A stretch of 64,000 bases of DNA from contig NZ_NTGA01000012.1 of assembly GCF_002289575.1 (NCBI RefSeq), positions 1-64,000 of the forward strand, in the 5' to 3' direction. This stretch comes from Dietzia natronolimnaea (lineage in GTDB: Bacteria; Actinomycetota; Actinomycetes; Mycobacteriales; Mycobacteriaceae). The notes below the pieces were generated by a model. That model was not told the origin of the DNA and ran no database searches. It saw only the letters and a program-made list of their open reading frames with translations. Below are positions 8,286-17,628 of the stretch, piece by piece (positions within the stretch are counted from its first letter, which is position 1; each line of letters opens with the position of its first letter). The translations under genes were made by a program, and so were the position numbers.

Positions 8286-9772
8286 CCGGATCGCGCACCG
8301 ACCTGCCCCGGCTCGTGGTGGCCGCTCCGGCGTCGGGTCACGGCAAGACCACCGTCGCGACAGGGCTCATGGCGGCCCTGCGGCGCAGGGGTCTGACGGT
8401 CTCGGGCCACAAGGTGGGACCCGACTACATCGACCCGGGTTACCACGAGCTCGCCACCGGACGACCGGGCCGCAACCTCGATCCGCACCTGGTCGGCGAG
8501 GACAGAATCGTCCCCCTGCTGCTGCACGGCGCGCAGGCCGCGCCGCGGCCGGCCGCCGTCGCCGTGATCGAGGGCGTGATGGGCCTGTACGACGGCCAGA
8601 TCGGGGGCGACGGCTTCTCCTCCACCGCCCACGTCGCCGGCCTCACCGACACCCCGGTCCTGCTGGTGGTGGACATCTCCCACGCCTCGCGCAGCATCGC
8701 GGCCGTGGTGCTGGGGATGGCGACATTCGATCCGTCCGTCCGGATCGGCGGCGTGATCCTCAACAAGGCCGGCTCCGTCCGGCACTCGGACGAGGTGCGC
8801 CGCGCCCTCGAGCCACTGGGGATCCCCGTGCTCGGGGTGCTGAGCCGGGACGACGAGGTCACCGCCCCGTCCCGCCACCTCGGCCTGGTCCCCGCGGCCG
8901 AGCGACCGGGGGCGGCCGGCAGCCTCGACCACCTCGCGGATCGCCTCGCCGCCTCGGTGGACCTGGACGCGGTGATGCGTCTGGCACACACGGCACCGCC
9001 ACTGTCGGGGCCGACCTGGTCCGCGGAGGAGGCGCTGGTGGGTGGCCTGCCCGACTCGGGACCGCCGGCGCTGTCGCTGTCCGGTCCGCGTCGTCCGGTC
9101 GTCGCCGTGGCGGGGGGCCGCGCCTTCACCTTCCGCTACGCCGAGACCGTCGAGTTGCTCGACGCCGCGGGATGCGACGTCGCCGTCTTCGACCCCCTCG
9201 CCGACTCCGCCCTGCCCGAGGGGACCGCCGGCGTCTACCTCGGCGGCGGGTTCCCGGAGGTGCACGCGGCGGGGCTGGCCGCCAACCGTCCCATGCTCGC
9301 GGCGCTGCGCACCGCCCTCGGTGCCGGCGTGCCCACCGTGGCCGAGTGCGCCGGACTGCTCTACCTCTGTCGCACCCTCGACGGCGCCCCGATGATCGGC
9401 GCCGTGCCGGCGGACGCGGCCATGTCCCCGCGCCTCACGTTGGGCTACCGCCGCGTCACCGCGGGGTCGACGAACCTCCTCACCGCGGCGGGAACCGAGG
9501 TCACCGCCCACGAGTTCCACCGCACCACCGTCACCCCGGGCTTCGGAGCGGCGGCGGCGTGGACGTGGGGGGACAGCGTCGAAGGCTTCGCGACCCCCAC
9601 CCTGCACGCGTCATACCTGCACACCCACTGGGCCGGGCACCCCGCGCTGGCCGCGAGGTTCGCGGCCGTGGTCGCGCGCGTCGCCCGAGACGCCCGAGCC
9701 GGCCGCTCGTCGACGGGGGTCGACGGGCGGCCGGCATCAGGTGATCAGATCGTGCACGGTCACATGAGGTAG
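8279..9772 (+). CDS. cobB: Hydrogenobyrinic/cobyrinic acid a,c-diamide synthase
   Basis: A 497-residue glutamine-dependent amidase that amidates the a and c acetate side chains of the corrin ring. The N-terminal dethiobiotin-synthetase-like domain has P-loop ASGHGKTTVATG near residues 15-26. The C-terminal class I glutamine amidotransferase domain has GVYLGGGFPE, the nucleophile Cys in AECAGLLYLC and the His in SYLHTHW. The ATG at 8279, overlapping the cobO stop, begins the conserved region; the frame stays open upstream inside cobO but that part is not homologous. Its 3' end overlaps the convergent importer gene by 13 bp. Confidence 0.94.
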   Translation: MVTGSRTDLPRLVVAAPASGHGKTTVATGLMAALRRRGLTVSGHKVGPDYIDPGYHELATGRPGRNLDPHLVGEDRIVPLLLHGAQAAPRPAAVAVIEGVMGLYDGQIGGDGFSSTAHVAGLTDTPVLLVVDISHASRSIAAVVLGMATFDPSVRIGGVILNKAGSVRHSDEVRRALEPLGIPVLGVLSRDDEVTAPSRHLGLVPAAERPGAAGSLDHLADRLAASVDLDAVMRLAHTAPPLSGPTWSAEEALVGGLPDSGPPALSLSGPRRPVVAVAGGRAFTFRYAETVELLDAAGCDVAVFDPLADSALPEGTAGVYLGGGFPEVHAAGLAANRPMLAALRTALGAGVPTVAECAGLLYLCRTLDGAPMIGAVPADAAMSPRLTLGYRRVTAGSTNLLTAAGTEVTAHEFHRTTVTPGFGAAAAWTWGDSVEGFATPTLHASYLHTHWAGHPALAARFAAVVARVARDARAGRSSTGVDGRPASGDQIVHGHMR

Positions 9773-11043
9773 CACGCCTCGGTGAACTCGAAGTCGGCCG
9801 CGGTCGGACCCTCGTACCACTCCTCCTCCAGGACCAGACCCGTCGGGCTGCCCGCCTCGATCCGGTTGAAGATCGTGGAACGCGACGCGTGCTCGTTGAC
9901 CTCGCCCGAGTAGTCGCCGGCGCCCTCGGCGAACATGCCGTCGGTGTCCAACCCGGTCAGCTGGTCGGCGGTCTCGAAGACCCCGGCCCGGGTGAGGTCG
10001 TCGTTCTCGATGGCCTGCTGGAGCAGGCCGCGGATGACGGACTGGGCGGCCCATCCCAGCACGAACCAGTCGTTGGGCTCCGCGCCGATGGACTCGGCGA
10101 ACTCCCGCATCTCGTTGTGGCCCTCGGAGTCGAATCCCCACGGCGCGACAGTGGCGGCGCTACGGTAGCGGGCCTCCAGCGCGGGGGCCGCCTGGCTCCC
10201 CATCAGCCCCGCGCTCCAGGTGGGGGTGGATCCGATGAACTGGCCCTCGTACCCCTGAGCGACGGTCGCGCCCACGATGGCGCCGGTCTCGATCGCGCTG
10301 GTCGCGAGCAGGACGACGTCCGGACGGTCGGCCAGGATGCGCTGGATCACCGCGGTCTGCTCGTCGGTGCCGCCGGGAGCCGTGGTGTACCGGGTGAACT
10401 CGACGTCGCGCTCCTCAGCGGCGATCTCCGCGCCGTTGGCGGCGTCGTCGCCGTAGTCACCGGGGAAGTGCACCATGCCGACGCTCGTCGCGTCGAGCTC
10501 GTCGACGGCGTAGTCGACCATGTTCATCGCCTCGGCGCAGTAGCTGGTGCCGAACTCCAGCACGCCGTCCTCGAAGAGCCAGTTCGATCCCAGCGAGGCG
10601 GGGACCGCGAGGATGTTCTGCTGCCGGGTGTCGTCGAGGATGCCGTTGGTGTGGGCGGTTCCCAGCGAGTGCGCCAGCACCAGGATCTGATCCCTGATCT
10701 CCCGGTACTCCTGGGAGTGGGTGGTCTCGTTGTACCCGCTGTCCCGGACGTGGGTCACCATGTCGACCTCGTAGCCGTCGATGCCCCCGTTCTCGTTGAC
10801 GTTCTGCCAATAGGCCTGTGCGCCCTCGATCATCGGGGCGCCGATCGGGGAGAACGGTCCCGTCAGGTCGGTGATCGCCCCCAGGTAGATGCAGCCGTTC
10901 GACTCGTCGACCGCGTTCGGACACGGTTCCTCGGTGATCCCGGCGACCTCGGTGTCGGAGTCGTCGTCGCGGCCACACCCCGACAGGACCAGAGCGATGG
11001 CCGCCAGGCCGGCCACCCCGCTGCGTAGCGTCTTGGACTTCAT
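9760..11043 (-). CDS. Branched-chain-amino-acid-type ABC importer, substrate-binding lipoprotein
   Basis: A 427-residue periplasmic-binding-protein type I (Peripla_BP_6/LivJ-like) lipoprotein. Residues 1-23 are a lipoprotein signal with lipobox LSGC, followed by an acidic tether RDDDSDTE. The mature part has the typical YLGAITDLTGPFSPIG opening. It is the last gene of a minus-strand operon with livF, livG, a fadD, livH and livM, 46 bp after livM. A GAGGAG site precedes its ATG. The embedded acyl-CoA synthetase suggests that the ligand is a carboxylic acid (fatty, aromatic or dicarboxylic) instead of leucine/valine; that is inference from context. Confidence 0.88.
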   Translation of the reverse strand: MKSKTLRSGVAGLAAIALVLSGCGRDDDSDTEVAGITEEPCPNAVDESNGCIYLGAITDLTGPFSPIGAPMIEGAQAYWQNVNENGGIDGYEVDMVTHVRDSGYNETTHSQEYREIRDQILVLAHSLGTAHTNGILDDTRQQNILAVPASLGSNWLFEDGVLEFGTSYCAEAMNMVDYAVDELDATSVGMVHFPGDYGDDAANGAEIAAEERDVEFTRYTTAPGGTDEQTAVIQRILADRPDVVLLATSAIETGAIVGATVAQGYEGQFIGSTPTWSAGLMGSQAAPALEARYRSAATVAPWGFDSEGHNEMREFAESIGAEPNDWFVLGWAAQSVIRGLLQQAIENDDLTRAGVFETADQLTGLDTDGMFAEGAGDYSGEVNEHASRSTIFNRIEAGSPTGLVLEEEWYEGPTAADFEFTEACYLM

Positions 11044-11089
11044 GGTGTTCTCCTCGGTGTTCGATGGGTGAGATCAGACGTGGGTGAGA

Positions 11090-12274
11090 TCAATAGGTGA
11101 AGGGGAAGCTCTTCCAATACATCCGCACCCGCAGCCATATGCCGAACAGGCCGCGTGGCTCGAACAACAGGAACGCCACGATGAGGCCGCCGTACAGGAT
11201 CGCCTCGACCTCGTAGATGTTCGGGCTGACGTTGGGTGCCGTGGAGATGTAGGGGACGAAGTGCGCCATCTCGGAGGAGATCCGGGGCAGCGACGCGATC
11301 AGCAGGGCGCCCATGATCGTTCCGGAGATCGTCGCGGCCCCGCCGATGAAGACGATGGCGACGAACTGGATCGACATGATCAACCCGAACTGCTCGGGCC
11401 CGAAGTGTCGGTTGGCGACGAACAGCAGCGAACCGCACACGCCCGCGTAGAAGGAGGAGACCGTGAACGCGATGAGTTTGTAACGCGCGAGGTCGACGCC
11501 CATGACGCCGGCCGCGATGTCACGGTCGCGGATGGCCCCGAAGGCGCGGCCGACCCGCGACCGCACGATGTTCCGGGCCGCGAGCGCCCCGATCAGCAGC
11601 AGTGCGAGAAAGAACCAGTACAGCTTCTGGTCCGAGGTGAACGCGCTGTCGAGGGTGAGGTCGTCACCGAACAGGATCGGCCGGGGGGCCTCACGTCCGA
11701 CTCCCTGACCGCCGGTGACGCTCCCCCACTCGGTGAAGATGTACGTGCCCAGAAAGACCAGGCCCAGCGTCACCACCGCGAGGTACAGCCCCCGCAACCT
11801 GGTGGCCAGCGGCGCCACGATCACCCCGCAGAGCGCGGCCATCGCGCCCGCGGCGAGGATCCACGCCGGGATGAAGGTGATCCCCAGGCCCAGTGCGCGA
11901 CCCTCGGGATTCCCGGCCACCACCGAGGCGGTGTAGGCGCCGACCCCCACGAAGAAGGCGTGCCCGAGCGAGATCTGCCCCGCGTAGCCGGTGATCAGGT
12001 TGAGCCCGATGCCGCCGATGGCCAGGACCAGCCCGAGCCCGAGGATCCGCAACACGTCGTCGCTGACGTTGAGTGGCAGGAGGACGGCCACGACGAGGAG
12101 CACCGCGGCGCCCAGCGCCTTGGCCCGCGTGTTGAACAGCGCCTGCTCCTGCCGGTAGCTGGAGTACAGCTCCGGCCGCCCGCGGGGACCGCCGAAGAAC
12201 CCGGCCCGTCTCCCGGTCGCGGTCCGCGGCGTCGAGGATCCCGACGGCCCCGCCTCCGATACGAGTGTGCTCAT
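11090..12274 (-). CDS. Branched-chain-type ABC importer permease LivM
   Basis: A 394-residue inner-membrane permease of the LivM family with a polar N-terminal extension of about 50 residues, then eight or more hydrophobic segments. The signature NLITGYAGQISLGHAFFVGVGAY is present in the first third. The ATG at 12274 overlaps the livH stop in ATGA; the frame is open upstream only because it runs antisense-free through livH, and that part is not homologous. An 11-bp repeat, GGGTGAGATCA, occurs at 11066-11076 and 11082-11092, the second copy covering the stop codon. Confidence 0.92.
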   Translation of the reverse strand: MSTLVSEAGPSGSSTPRTATGRRAGFFGGPRGRPELYSSYRQEQALFNTRAKALGAAVLLVVAVLLPLNVSDDVLRILGLGLVLAIGGIGLNLITGYAGQISLGHAFFVGVGAYTASVVAGNPEGRALGLGITFIPAWILAAGAMAALCGVIVAPLATRLRGLYLAVVTLGLVFLGTYIFTEWGSVTGGQGVGREAPRPILFGDDLTLDSAFTSDQKLYWFFLALLLIGALAARNIVRSRVGRAFGAIRDRDIAAGVMGVDLARYKLIAFTVSSFYAGVCGSLLFVANRHFGPEQFGLIMSIQFVAIVFIGGAATISGTIMGALLIASLPRISSEMAHFVPYISTAPNVSPNIYEVEAILYGGLIVAFLLFEPRGLFGIWLRVRMYWKSFPFTY

Positions 12275-13176
12275 ACCCGTTCCACCTCCTTGGTGCCGAA
12301 CAGTCCATGGGGTCTGACCAGCAGCACGACCAGCATGATGATCCAGGGCATCAGCGGACCCAGGTTCGTGGTGAGTTCGGGCATGACGCCGCTGCCGTCG
12401 AACCACTGGTTGTGATAGGTCGAGACCATGGCCTGGGCGATGCCGATGGTCAGGCCGCCGATGATCGCGCCGCCTATCGAGTCGAATCCGCCGATGACGA
12501 TCGCGGGCAGCGCGATGAGCGCCACCAGCCACAGCGTGTTGCCGATCGGTCCGCCGGTCGCGGCGAAGATCCCCGCGAGGGCGGCCAGGGCCCCGGCCAT
12601 CGCCCAGGACAGGGCGAAGATCGCACTGGCGCTGACGCCCTGGGCCATCGCCGCCTCCTGGTCGGAGGCGACCGCCCGCATCGCCAGGCCCACCGAGGAG
12701 TACCGGAAGAACAACAGAAGGGCGACGACGATCACGGCGGCGGTGACGAACGCCGCCACGTGCCGGTGCTGGACGATGACGCCGCCGATCACCGAGACGT
12801 CGGTCCCCCACGGGTCCCCGACCGAGCGCGGTTGGGTACCGAGGAACATCCCCGCGACGGTCCGGATGACGATGTCCAACCCCACGGTGATGATCGCGAC
12901 GATGAACACCGCCTTCCCGACCATCGGGCGGATCGCGGCCCGCTCGACCAGCAGGGCGATCACGCCGATGGCGATCACCCCGAGGATCGCCCCGACGTAG
13001 AACCCCATCACCGGCGCGAGGAAGCTGACGATGATCGCTCCGGACATGAGGAACGCGGGCTGCGCGAAACTGATGACGCCGGTGGCCTTGAAGATCATGA
13101 CGAAGCCGATCGCGACGAGTGCGTAGATGGCGCCCGAACCGAGTCCGACGCTCAGGGCGCTGAGGAACTGGGTCAT
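12271..13176 (-). CDS. Branched-chain-type ABC importer permease LivH
   Basis: A 301-residue LivH-type permease with about eight membrane segments. It starts with the family pattern ALSVGLGSGAIYALVAIGFVM and contains the EAA-like loop with GGFDSIGGAIIGGL near residue 225. It partners LivM to form the translocation channel. It is coupled to fadD upstream (ATGA at 13173-13176) and to livM downstream (ATGA), so all membrane subunits are made from one message. Confidence 0.93.
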   Translation of the reverse strand: MTQFLSALSVGLGSGAIYALVAIGFVMIFKATGVISFAQPAFLMSGAIIVSFLAPVMGFYVGAILGVIAIGVIALLVERAAIRPMVGKAVFIVAIITVGLDIVIRTVAGMFLGTQPRSVGDPWGTDVSVIGGVIVQHRHVAAFVTAAVIVVALLLFFRYSSVGLAMRAVASDQEAAMAQGVSASAIFALSWAMAGALAALAGIFAATGGPIGNTLWLVALIALPAIVIGGFDSIGGAIIGGLTIGIAQAMVSTYHNQWFDGSGVMPELTTNLGPLMPWIIMLVVLLVRPHGLFGTKEVERV

Positions 13177-15008
13177 CGTGCCCCCTCGTACAGCTCGTCG
13201 ACCAGGTCCGCGAACATCCCCGTCACCGCGGAGCGCTTGACCTTCTGGGTTGCGGTCAGCTCACCCTCGTCGTGATCGAGTTCCTTGGGCAGCAGCGCGA
13301 ACGCCTTGACCTGCTCCACGGCGTTGAACCTCTCGTTGGCGGTGTCGACGACCCCCTGCACCAGCTCGCGGACCTCGGGTTTCTCCGTCAGGTCGCGGTA
13401 GGTGGTGTAGGCAATCCGTTTGCGGGTGGCCCAGTCACCGACGGTGTCGAGTTCGATCCCGATGAGCGCGGTGAGGTACCTGCGGCCGTCGCCGATCACG
13501 AGGGCCTCCTTGATGTAGGGGGACACCTTGAGGGCGTTCTCGACCTCCGAGGGCGAGACGTTCTTGCCACCGGCGGTGATGATGATGTCCTTCATCCGGT
13601 CGGTGATCTTGACGTGGGTCCCGTCGACCCATTCGCCCACGTCCCCGGTGTGCAGCCAGCCCTCGGCGTCGATGGTCTCGGCGGTCTTCTCCGGGTTGCG
13701 CCAGTATCCGGCGAAGACCGCCGGACTCCGCACCAGGATCTCGCCCGTGGCGTCGTCGATCCTCAGCTCCGTGCCCTCATGGGGTTCACCGACGGTCCCG
13801 AGCTTGACCCGGCCGGGCTTGTTGGTCGTGGCGATCGCGGAGTTCTCGGTCATGCCGTAGAGCTCGTGCATCGGCACGCCGATCCCCATGAAGAACTTCA
13901 GCACCTCGGGGGCGATCGGCGCGGCCCCGGAGACGGCGTACCGCGCGTATCGCAGTCCCGTCCTGACCCTCAGTGCCCGGTACATGCAGACCCAGCCCAC
14001 CAGGTACCACGCCCGGCTCGACGCCGTGTGCCTGCCACCGTTGGAGACCAGCGCGTCACCGATCCGCTCGGCCCGGGCGAGCCAGAACGCCGACCACTTC
14101 CGCTTGAGCCACGTGGCGTCCTCCAGACGGATCTGGGCGGAGGCCAGGAGCTTCTCCCAGATCCGCGGGACACCCATCACCAGGGTGGGCTGCACCTCCT
14201 GCAGGTTCTGCGGCACCGTGTCGATGGACTCGGCGAAGGTCACCTGGAGTCGGCTGGCGCAGCTCATCCACGTGGTGAAGAAGCGCTCGGCGACGTGGGA
14301 CAGCGGGAGGTAGGTCAACACGTAGTCGGACGGCCCGGGTGGCGGATCGGACGTCCCACCGCGGGTCATGACGGTGTCGATGGCGAACTCGACGTTGGCC
14401 GTGGTGAGCATGGCGCCCTTGGGCGGGCCGGTCGACCCGGAGGTGTAGACGAGGGTGATCAGGTCGTCAGGTCGTGCCTGCTCCATCCGCCGGGCCACCG
14501 CCTCCGGATCCTTCTGACGGTGCTCGCGCCCGAGCGCCAGGAAGTCGTCCCAGAAGATCAGGCGCTCGTCCCGGTAGTGCCCCCGGATCCCGCGCGGCTC
14601 CAGGTACACGATGTGGGTGAGGTCGGGACACTGGTCGGAGACGGCCAGGGCCTTGTCGACCTGCTCCTGATCCTCGGCCACCAGCAGCTTGACCTGGCTG
14701 TTCTCCAACAGATAGCCGACCTCGGCGCTCGGGTTGGTCGGGTAGACGCCCACGCTGACGGCGCGGACGGCCACGGCCGCGATGTCGCAGATCAGCCACT
14801 CGGGTCGGTTCTCGCTGTGGATCGCGACCCGGTCCTGTGGGTCGATGCCCAGGTAGACCAGTGCGTGCGCGACGTCCTGGATCTGCTCCCAGTACTGCGC
14901 CCACGTGGTGGGTTGCCAGACGCCCCGGGACTTCCTCCGCAGCGCCACGTCACCGGGGTGGGCGGCGGCGTTGTCCCGGACCCTCGTGGCCAGAGTGGTG
15001 GTGCTCAT
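13173..15008 (-). CDS. AMP-forming long-chain acyl-CoA synthetase
   Basis: A 611-residue ANL-superfamily ligase of the long FACL ('bubblegum') type, which activates a carboxylic acid to the acyl-CoA through an acyl-AMP. The P-loop-like TSGSTGPPKGAML lies near residues 190-202, YGMTENS marks motif 2, GWLHTGDVGEW contains the ATP-ribose Asp, and the hinge/catalytic lysine region is KDIIITAGGKNVSPSEVE. The gene is embedded between livG and livH with overlapping stop/start codons on both sides. Import and CoA activation of the same acid are therefore likely coupled. Confidence 0.93.
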   Translation of the reverse strand: MSTTTLATRVRDNAAAHPGDVALRRKSRGVWQPTTWAQYWEQIQDVAHALVYLGIDPQDRVAIHSENRPEWLICDIAAVAVRAVSVGVYPTNPSAEVGYLLENSQVKLLVAEDQEQVDKALAVSDQCPDLTHIVYLEPRGIRGHYRDERLIFWDDFLALGREHRQKDPEAVARRMEQARPDDLITLVYTSGSTGPPKGAMLTTANVEFAIDTVMTRGGTSDPPPGPSDYVLTYLPLSHVAERFFTTWMSCASRLQVTFAESIDTVPQNLQEVQPTLVMGVPRIWEKLLASAQIRLEDATWLKRKWSAFWLARAERIGDALVSNGGRHTASSRAWYLVGWVCMYRALRVRTGLRYARYAVSGAAPIAPEVLKFFMGIGVPMHELYGMTENSAIATTNKPGRVKLGTVGEPHEGTELRIDDATGEILVRSPAVFAGYWRNPEKTAETIDAEGWLHTGDVGEWVDGTHVKITDRMKDIIITAGGKNVSPSEVENALKVSPYIKEALVIGDGRRYLTALIGIELDTVGDWATRKRIAYTTYRDLTEKPEVRELVQGVVDTANERFNAVEQVKAFALLPKELDHDEGELTATQKVKRSAVTGMFADLVDELYEGAR

Positions 15009-15817
15009 CAGTGCCCTCCTCCGTCCGCGGGGGCGGCCTGTCCGCCCAGGTAGGCCTCCACCACGGCCGGGTGACTCTGGACCTCGGCGGGGGTGCCGAG
15101 GGCCAGAGGGGCGCCGAAGTCGATGGCAAGGACGCGGTCGGCGATGTCCATGACGAGGCTCATGTCGTGCTCGACGAGGATCATGGGGGTCTTGAACTCC
15201 TGGCGGATCGACAGCAGGAACCGTGCGGTGTCCTCGGTCTCCTCGAGGTTCATCCCGGCCACGGGCTCGTCCAGGAGGAGGATCTCGGGTTCCATGGCCA
15301 GGGCCCGACCGAGCTCGATGCGCTTCTGGATGCCGTAGGGCAACAGCCCCACCGGCAGCTTGCGCCAGGCCTGGAGTTCCAACAGGTCGATGATCTCCTC
15401 GACCGCGGCGCGGTGGAACTCCTCCTGACGTCTGGCCCTGCCCACCCAGGCGATCGCGGCGAGCGTGCCGTACCGGAACTTGACGTGTCGGCCGAGCATG
15501 AGGTTGTCGACCAGGGTGAGGTTGGCGAACAGCTCGACGTTCTGGAACGTCCGGGCGACCCCCAGGCGGGCGATCTTGTGTGGGCGCATCCCGAGGAGCT
15601 GGTGGCCGTTGAGCTTCACCGATCCCTGCTGGGGTCGGTACACGCCCGAGAGCACGTTGAAGATGCTGGTCTTCCCGGCGCCGTTGGGACCGATGATCGC
15701 GAAGAGCTCGTCCGGGTTGACGGTGAAGTCGACGCCGTTGATCGCCTTGAGGTTCCCGAAGGACAGACTCACATCCGAGAACTCAACGACAGGGGTGTGG
15801 GTAGACGAATCCGTCAT
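15008..15817 (-). CDS. Branched-chain-type ABC importer ATPase LivG
   Basis: A 269-residue ABC ATPase. Walker A GPNGAGKTS lies near 47-55, the LivG hallmark RTFQNVELF follows, the signature region is degenerate (LPYGIQKRIELGRAL in place of LSGGQ), and Walker B is ILLLDEPVAGMN. The ATG at 15817 is preferred over a GTG at 15826 because AGAGGTGGG sits 6 nt before the ATG and the ATG forms an ATGA overlap with the livF stop. LivG has the C-terminal extension typical of the family. Confidence 0.93.
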   Translation of the reverse strand: MTDSSTHTPVVEFSDVSLSFGNLKAINGVDFTVNPDELFAIIGPNGAGKTSIFNVLSGVYRPQQGSVKLNGHQLLGMRPHKIARLGVARTFQNVELFANLTLVDNLMLGRHVKFRYGTLAAIAWVGRARRQEEFHRAAVEEIIDLLELQAWRKLPVGLLPYGIQKRIELGRALAMEPEILLLDEPVAGMNLEETEDTARFLLSIRQEFKTPMILVEHDMSLVMDIADRVLAIDFGAPLALGTPAEVQSHPAVVEAYLGGQAAPADGGGH

Positions 15818-16602
15818 GAGGCCCACCTCTTGCGGCGCCGGTACTGTTTGACGTCCCGGTAGGACTTGACCTGGTCGGATTCCGACCGGGCGCCCAGGTA
15901 GAACTCGCGGATGTCGTCGTTGTCGAGCAGGTCCCCCGCGGGCCCGTCCATGACGACGCGACCGGTCTCGACGACGTACCCGTGCCGGGCGATCGACAGC
16001 GCCATCGCCGCGTTCTGCTCGACCAGCAGCACGCCGGTCCCCTGCGAGTTGATCTCGACGATGATGTCGCGGATCTGCTCCACCATCTTGGGAGCCAGTC
16101 CCAGGCTCGGCTCGTCCAGCAGGAGATAGCGGGGTGCGGACATGAGCGCCCGGCCGATCGCCAGCATCTGCTGCTCGCCACCGGAGAGGTAGCCGGCGAC
16201 CCGCGACCGGCGCTCGTGGAGCACGGGGAACAGGTCGTAGACCCGGGTCATCCCCTCGCGGACGTGGCGACGCTTGACGTGCGCACCGATGCGCAGATTC
16301 TCCTCCACCGAGAACTCCTTGAAGATCCGGCGACCCTCGAGGACGTGCTTGACCCCGTGGCGCGCGATCGCCGGCGCGCTGAGGGCTCCGATGTCCTCAC
16401 CGTCGAGCGTCACCGACCCCTTGGTGATGGCCCCGTTGTGGACATCGAGCAGGCCGGAGAGGCTGCGCAGCAGCGTCGATTTCCCGGCTCCGTTCGCACC
16501 CAACAACGCCACGATGTGACCGTCCGGCACGTCGAAACTCGCGCCCCTGATGACCAACATGGCGTCGTCGTAGACGACTTCCAGATTGCGCACTGATAAC
16601 AC
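15814..16602 (-). CDS. Branched-chain-type ABC importer ATPase LivF
   Basis: A 262-residue ABC ATPase, first gene of the importer operon. Walker A GANGAGKST lies near residues 38-46, the signature YLSGGEQQMLAIGRAL near 140, and Walker B YLLLDEPSLGLAP follows. The GTG at 16602 is chosen because GGAGGT lies just upstream and the conserved ABC core (LSVRNLEVVYDD) begins there; a second GTG at 16593 cannot be excluded. A CRP/GlxR-like site overlaps the 5' leader. Confidence 0.9.
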   Translation of the reverse strand: MLSVRNLEVVYDDAMLVIRGASFDVPDGHIVALLGANGAGKSTLLRSLSGLLDVHNGAITKGSVTLDGEDIGALSAPAIARHGVKHVLEGRRIFKEFSVEENLRIGAHVKRRHVREGMTRVYDLFPVLHERRSRVAGYLSGGEQQMLAIGRALMSAPRYLLLDEPSLGLAPKMVEQIRDIIVEINSQGTGVLLVEQNAAMALSIARHGYVVETGRVVMDGPAGDLLDNDDIREFYLGARSESDQVKSYRDVKQYRRRKRWAS

Positions 16603-16614
16603 TCGACCTCCAGG

Positions 16615-16630
16615 TGTGATGCAGACCACA
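16615..16630. promoter_or_regulatory. CRP/GlxR-like operator before the importer operon
   Basis: TGTGATGCAGACCACA matches the CRP/GlxR consensus TGTGA-N6-TCACA at 9 of 10 positions. It lies 13-28 bp upstream of the livF start. A possible minus-strand -10, CAATAG, partly overlaps it at about 16631-16636. A site downstream of or overlapping the -10 would fit repression. The rest of 16603-16890 shows no gene. Confidence 0.55.
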
Positions 16631-16890
16631 CTATTGCCAGACCGCTCAGGTTTCCTGGTTATGGGCCGATTTCTCTGATCATGTTCTCGGTTCGCGCTCT
16701 CCGCGCGAAGTCCCTGCGCGGGGCACCGGAGCCGTGCTACGGAGCGTGCGGACGCTCGGCTCAACAGCCCTGAACTGCGCCGATCCGGCCGGCGGCGGCC
16801 ACAGTCGCGGAGCTCTCGACCGCGCCAACGCACAGCAACCGTCTTCTCTACACCTGTCCGGTGCGAGTTACGGGCCGGGATCGGAGGCCG

Positions 16891-17628
16891 TCAGGTCAGT
16901 GCCCGAACCCACTCCGAGGCGGCGTCGGCGGTGTCCTCGCGCGCCACACCCCGCGTGACTCCCGGGCGGCGGACCACCACCACCGGGACCCCGAGCTCGT
17001 CGGCGACCGCCATCTTGGACCACGTGAAGGATCCGCCGGAGTCCTTGGTCACCAGCACGTCCGCCGCGTGCTCGGCGAACACCCGCCGCTCGTCCTCGAC
17101 CGAGTACGGGCCCCTGTTCAGCACCACCCTCCAGCGTGGGGGAAGCGCGACCTCCGGTGGATCCACGACCCTCACGAGCGCCTCGTGGGTGGCGAGTGGG
17201 CCGGTGAAGCGCCCCAACGACTGTCGACCGATCGTCAGGAACGGGCGCCGGCCCAATTCCGCCGAGGTCGACGCCGCCTCGTCGTGACCCGACACCCAGT
17301 GCCACAGGTCAGCGCCGGGCGCCGCCGACCAGCCCGGCCGCTCGAGCCGGAGCAGGGGCACGTCGGCCTCGGAGCACGCGGCGGCCGCATTGGCGGAGAT
17401 GCCGGAGGCGAAGGGGTGGGTGGCGTCCACGACCGCTCGCACCTCGGCGGCCCGTAGGTGGTCACGGAGCCCCTCGACCCCGCCGAACCCGCCGACCCGG
17501 ACCCGGCCCACCGGGAGCCTCGGCCGGGCCACCCGCCCGGCCAGGGACGAGCAGAACTCGAGACCCGCATCCTGCAGCAGTACCGCCAACTCGCGGGCCT
17601 CGGCGGTCCCGCCCAGGACGAGGATCAC
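16891..17628 (-). CDS. cobK: Precorrin-6A reductase
   Basis: A 245-residue CobK/CbiJ-family reductase that reduces precorrin-6A to precorrin-6B with NADPH. The N-terminal nucleotide-binding motif is VLGGTAEARELA; VVDATHPFASGISANAAAA near residue 70 is the family hallmark, and VLVTKDSGGSFTWSKM lies near the C-terminus. Its start overlaps the cobQ stop (ATGA). It follows CobM and precedes CobL in the pathway, although those genes are 11 kb away in the window. Confidence 0.95.
   Translation of the reverse strand: MILVLGGTAEARELAVLLQDAGLEFCSSLAGRVARPRLPVGRVRVGGFGGVEGLRDHLRAAEVRAVVDATHPFASGISANAAAACSEADVPLLRLERPGWSAAPGADLWHWVSGHDEAASTSAELGRRPFLTIGRQSLGRFTGPLATHEALVRVVDPPEVALPPRWRVVLNRGPYSVEDERRVFAEHAADVLVTKDSGGSFTWSKMAVADELGVPVVVVRRPGVTRGVAREDTADAASEWVRALT

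Noticed and set aside
13272-15053. Very long plus-strand open frame antisense to the acyl-CoA synthetase
   Set aside because: GC-rich antisense artefact: His/Gly/Arg-rich product with no domain, opposite a clear enzyme. Similar frames opposite hsdR, moaA, uraA and cobB were dismissed for the same reason.
16603-16890. A small gene upstream of livF
   Set aside because: No frame with a start, ribosome site and plausible product; the segment is best explained as the operon's promoter region.
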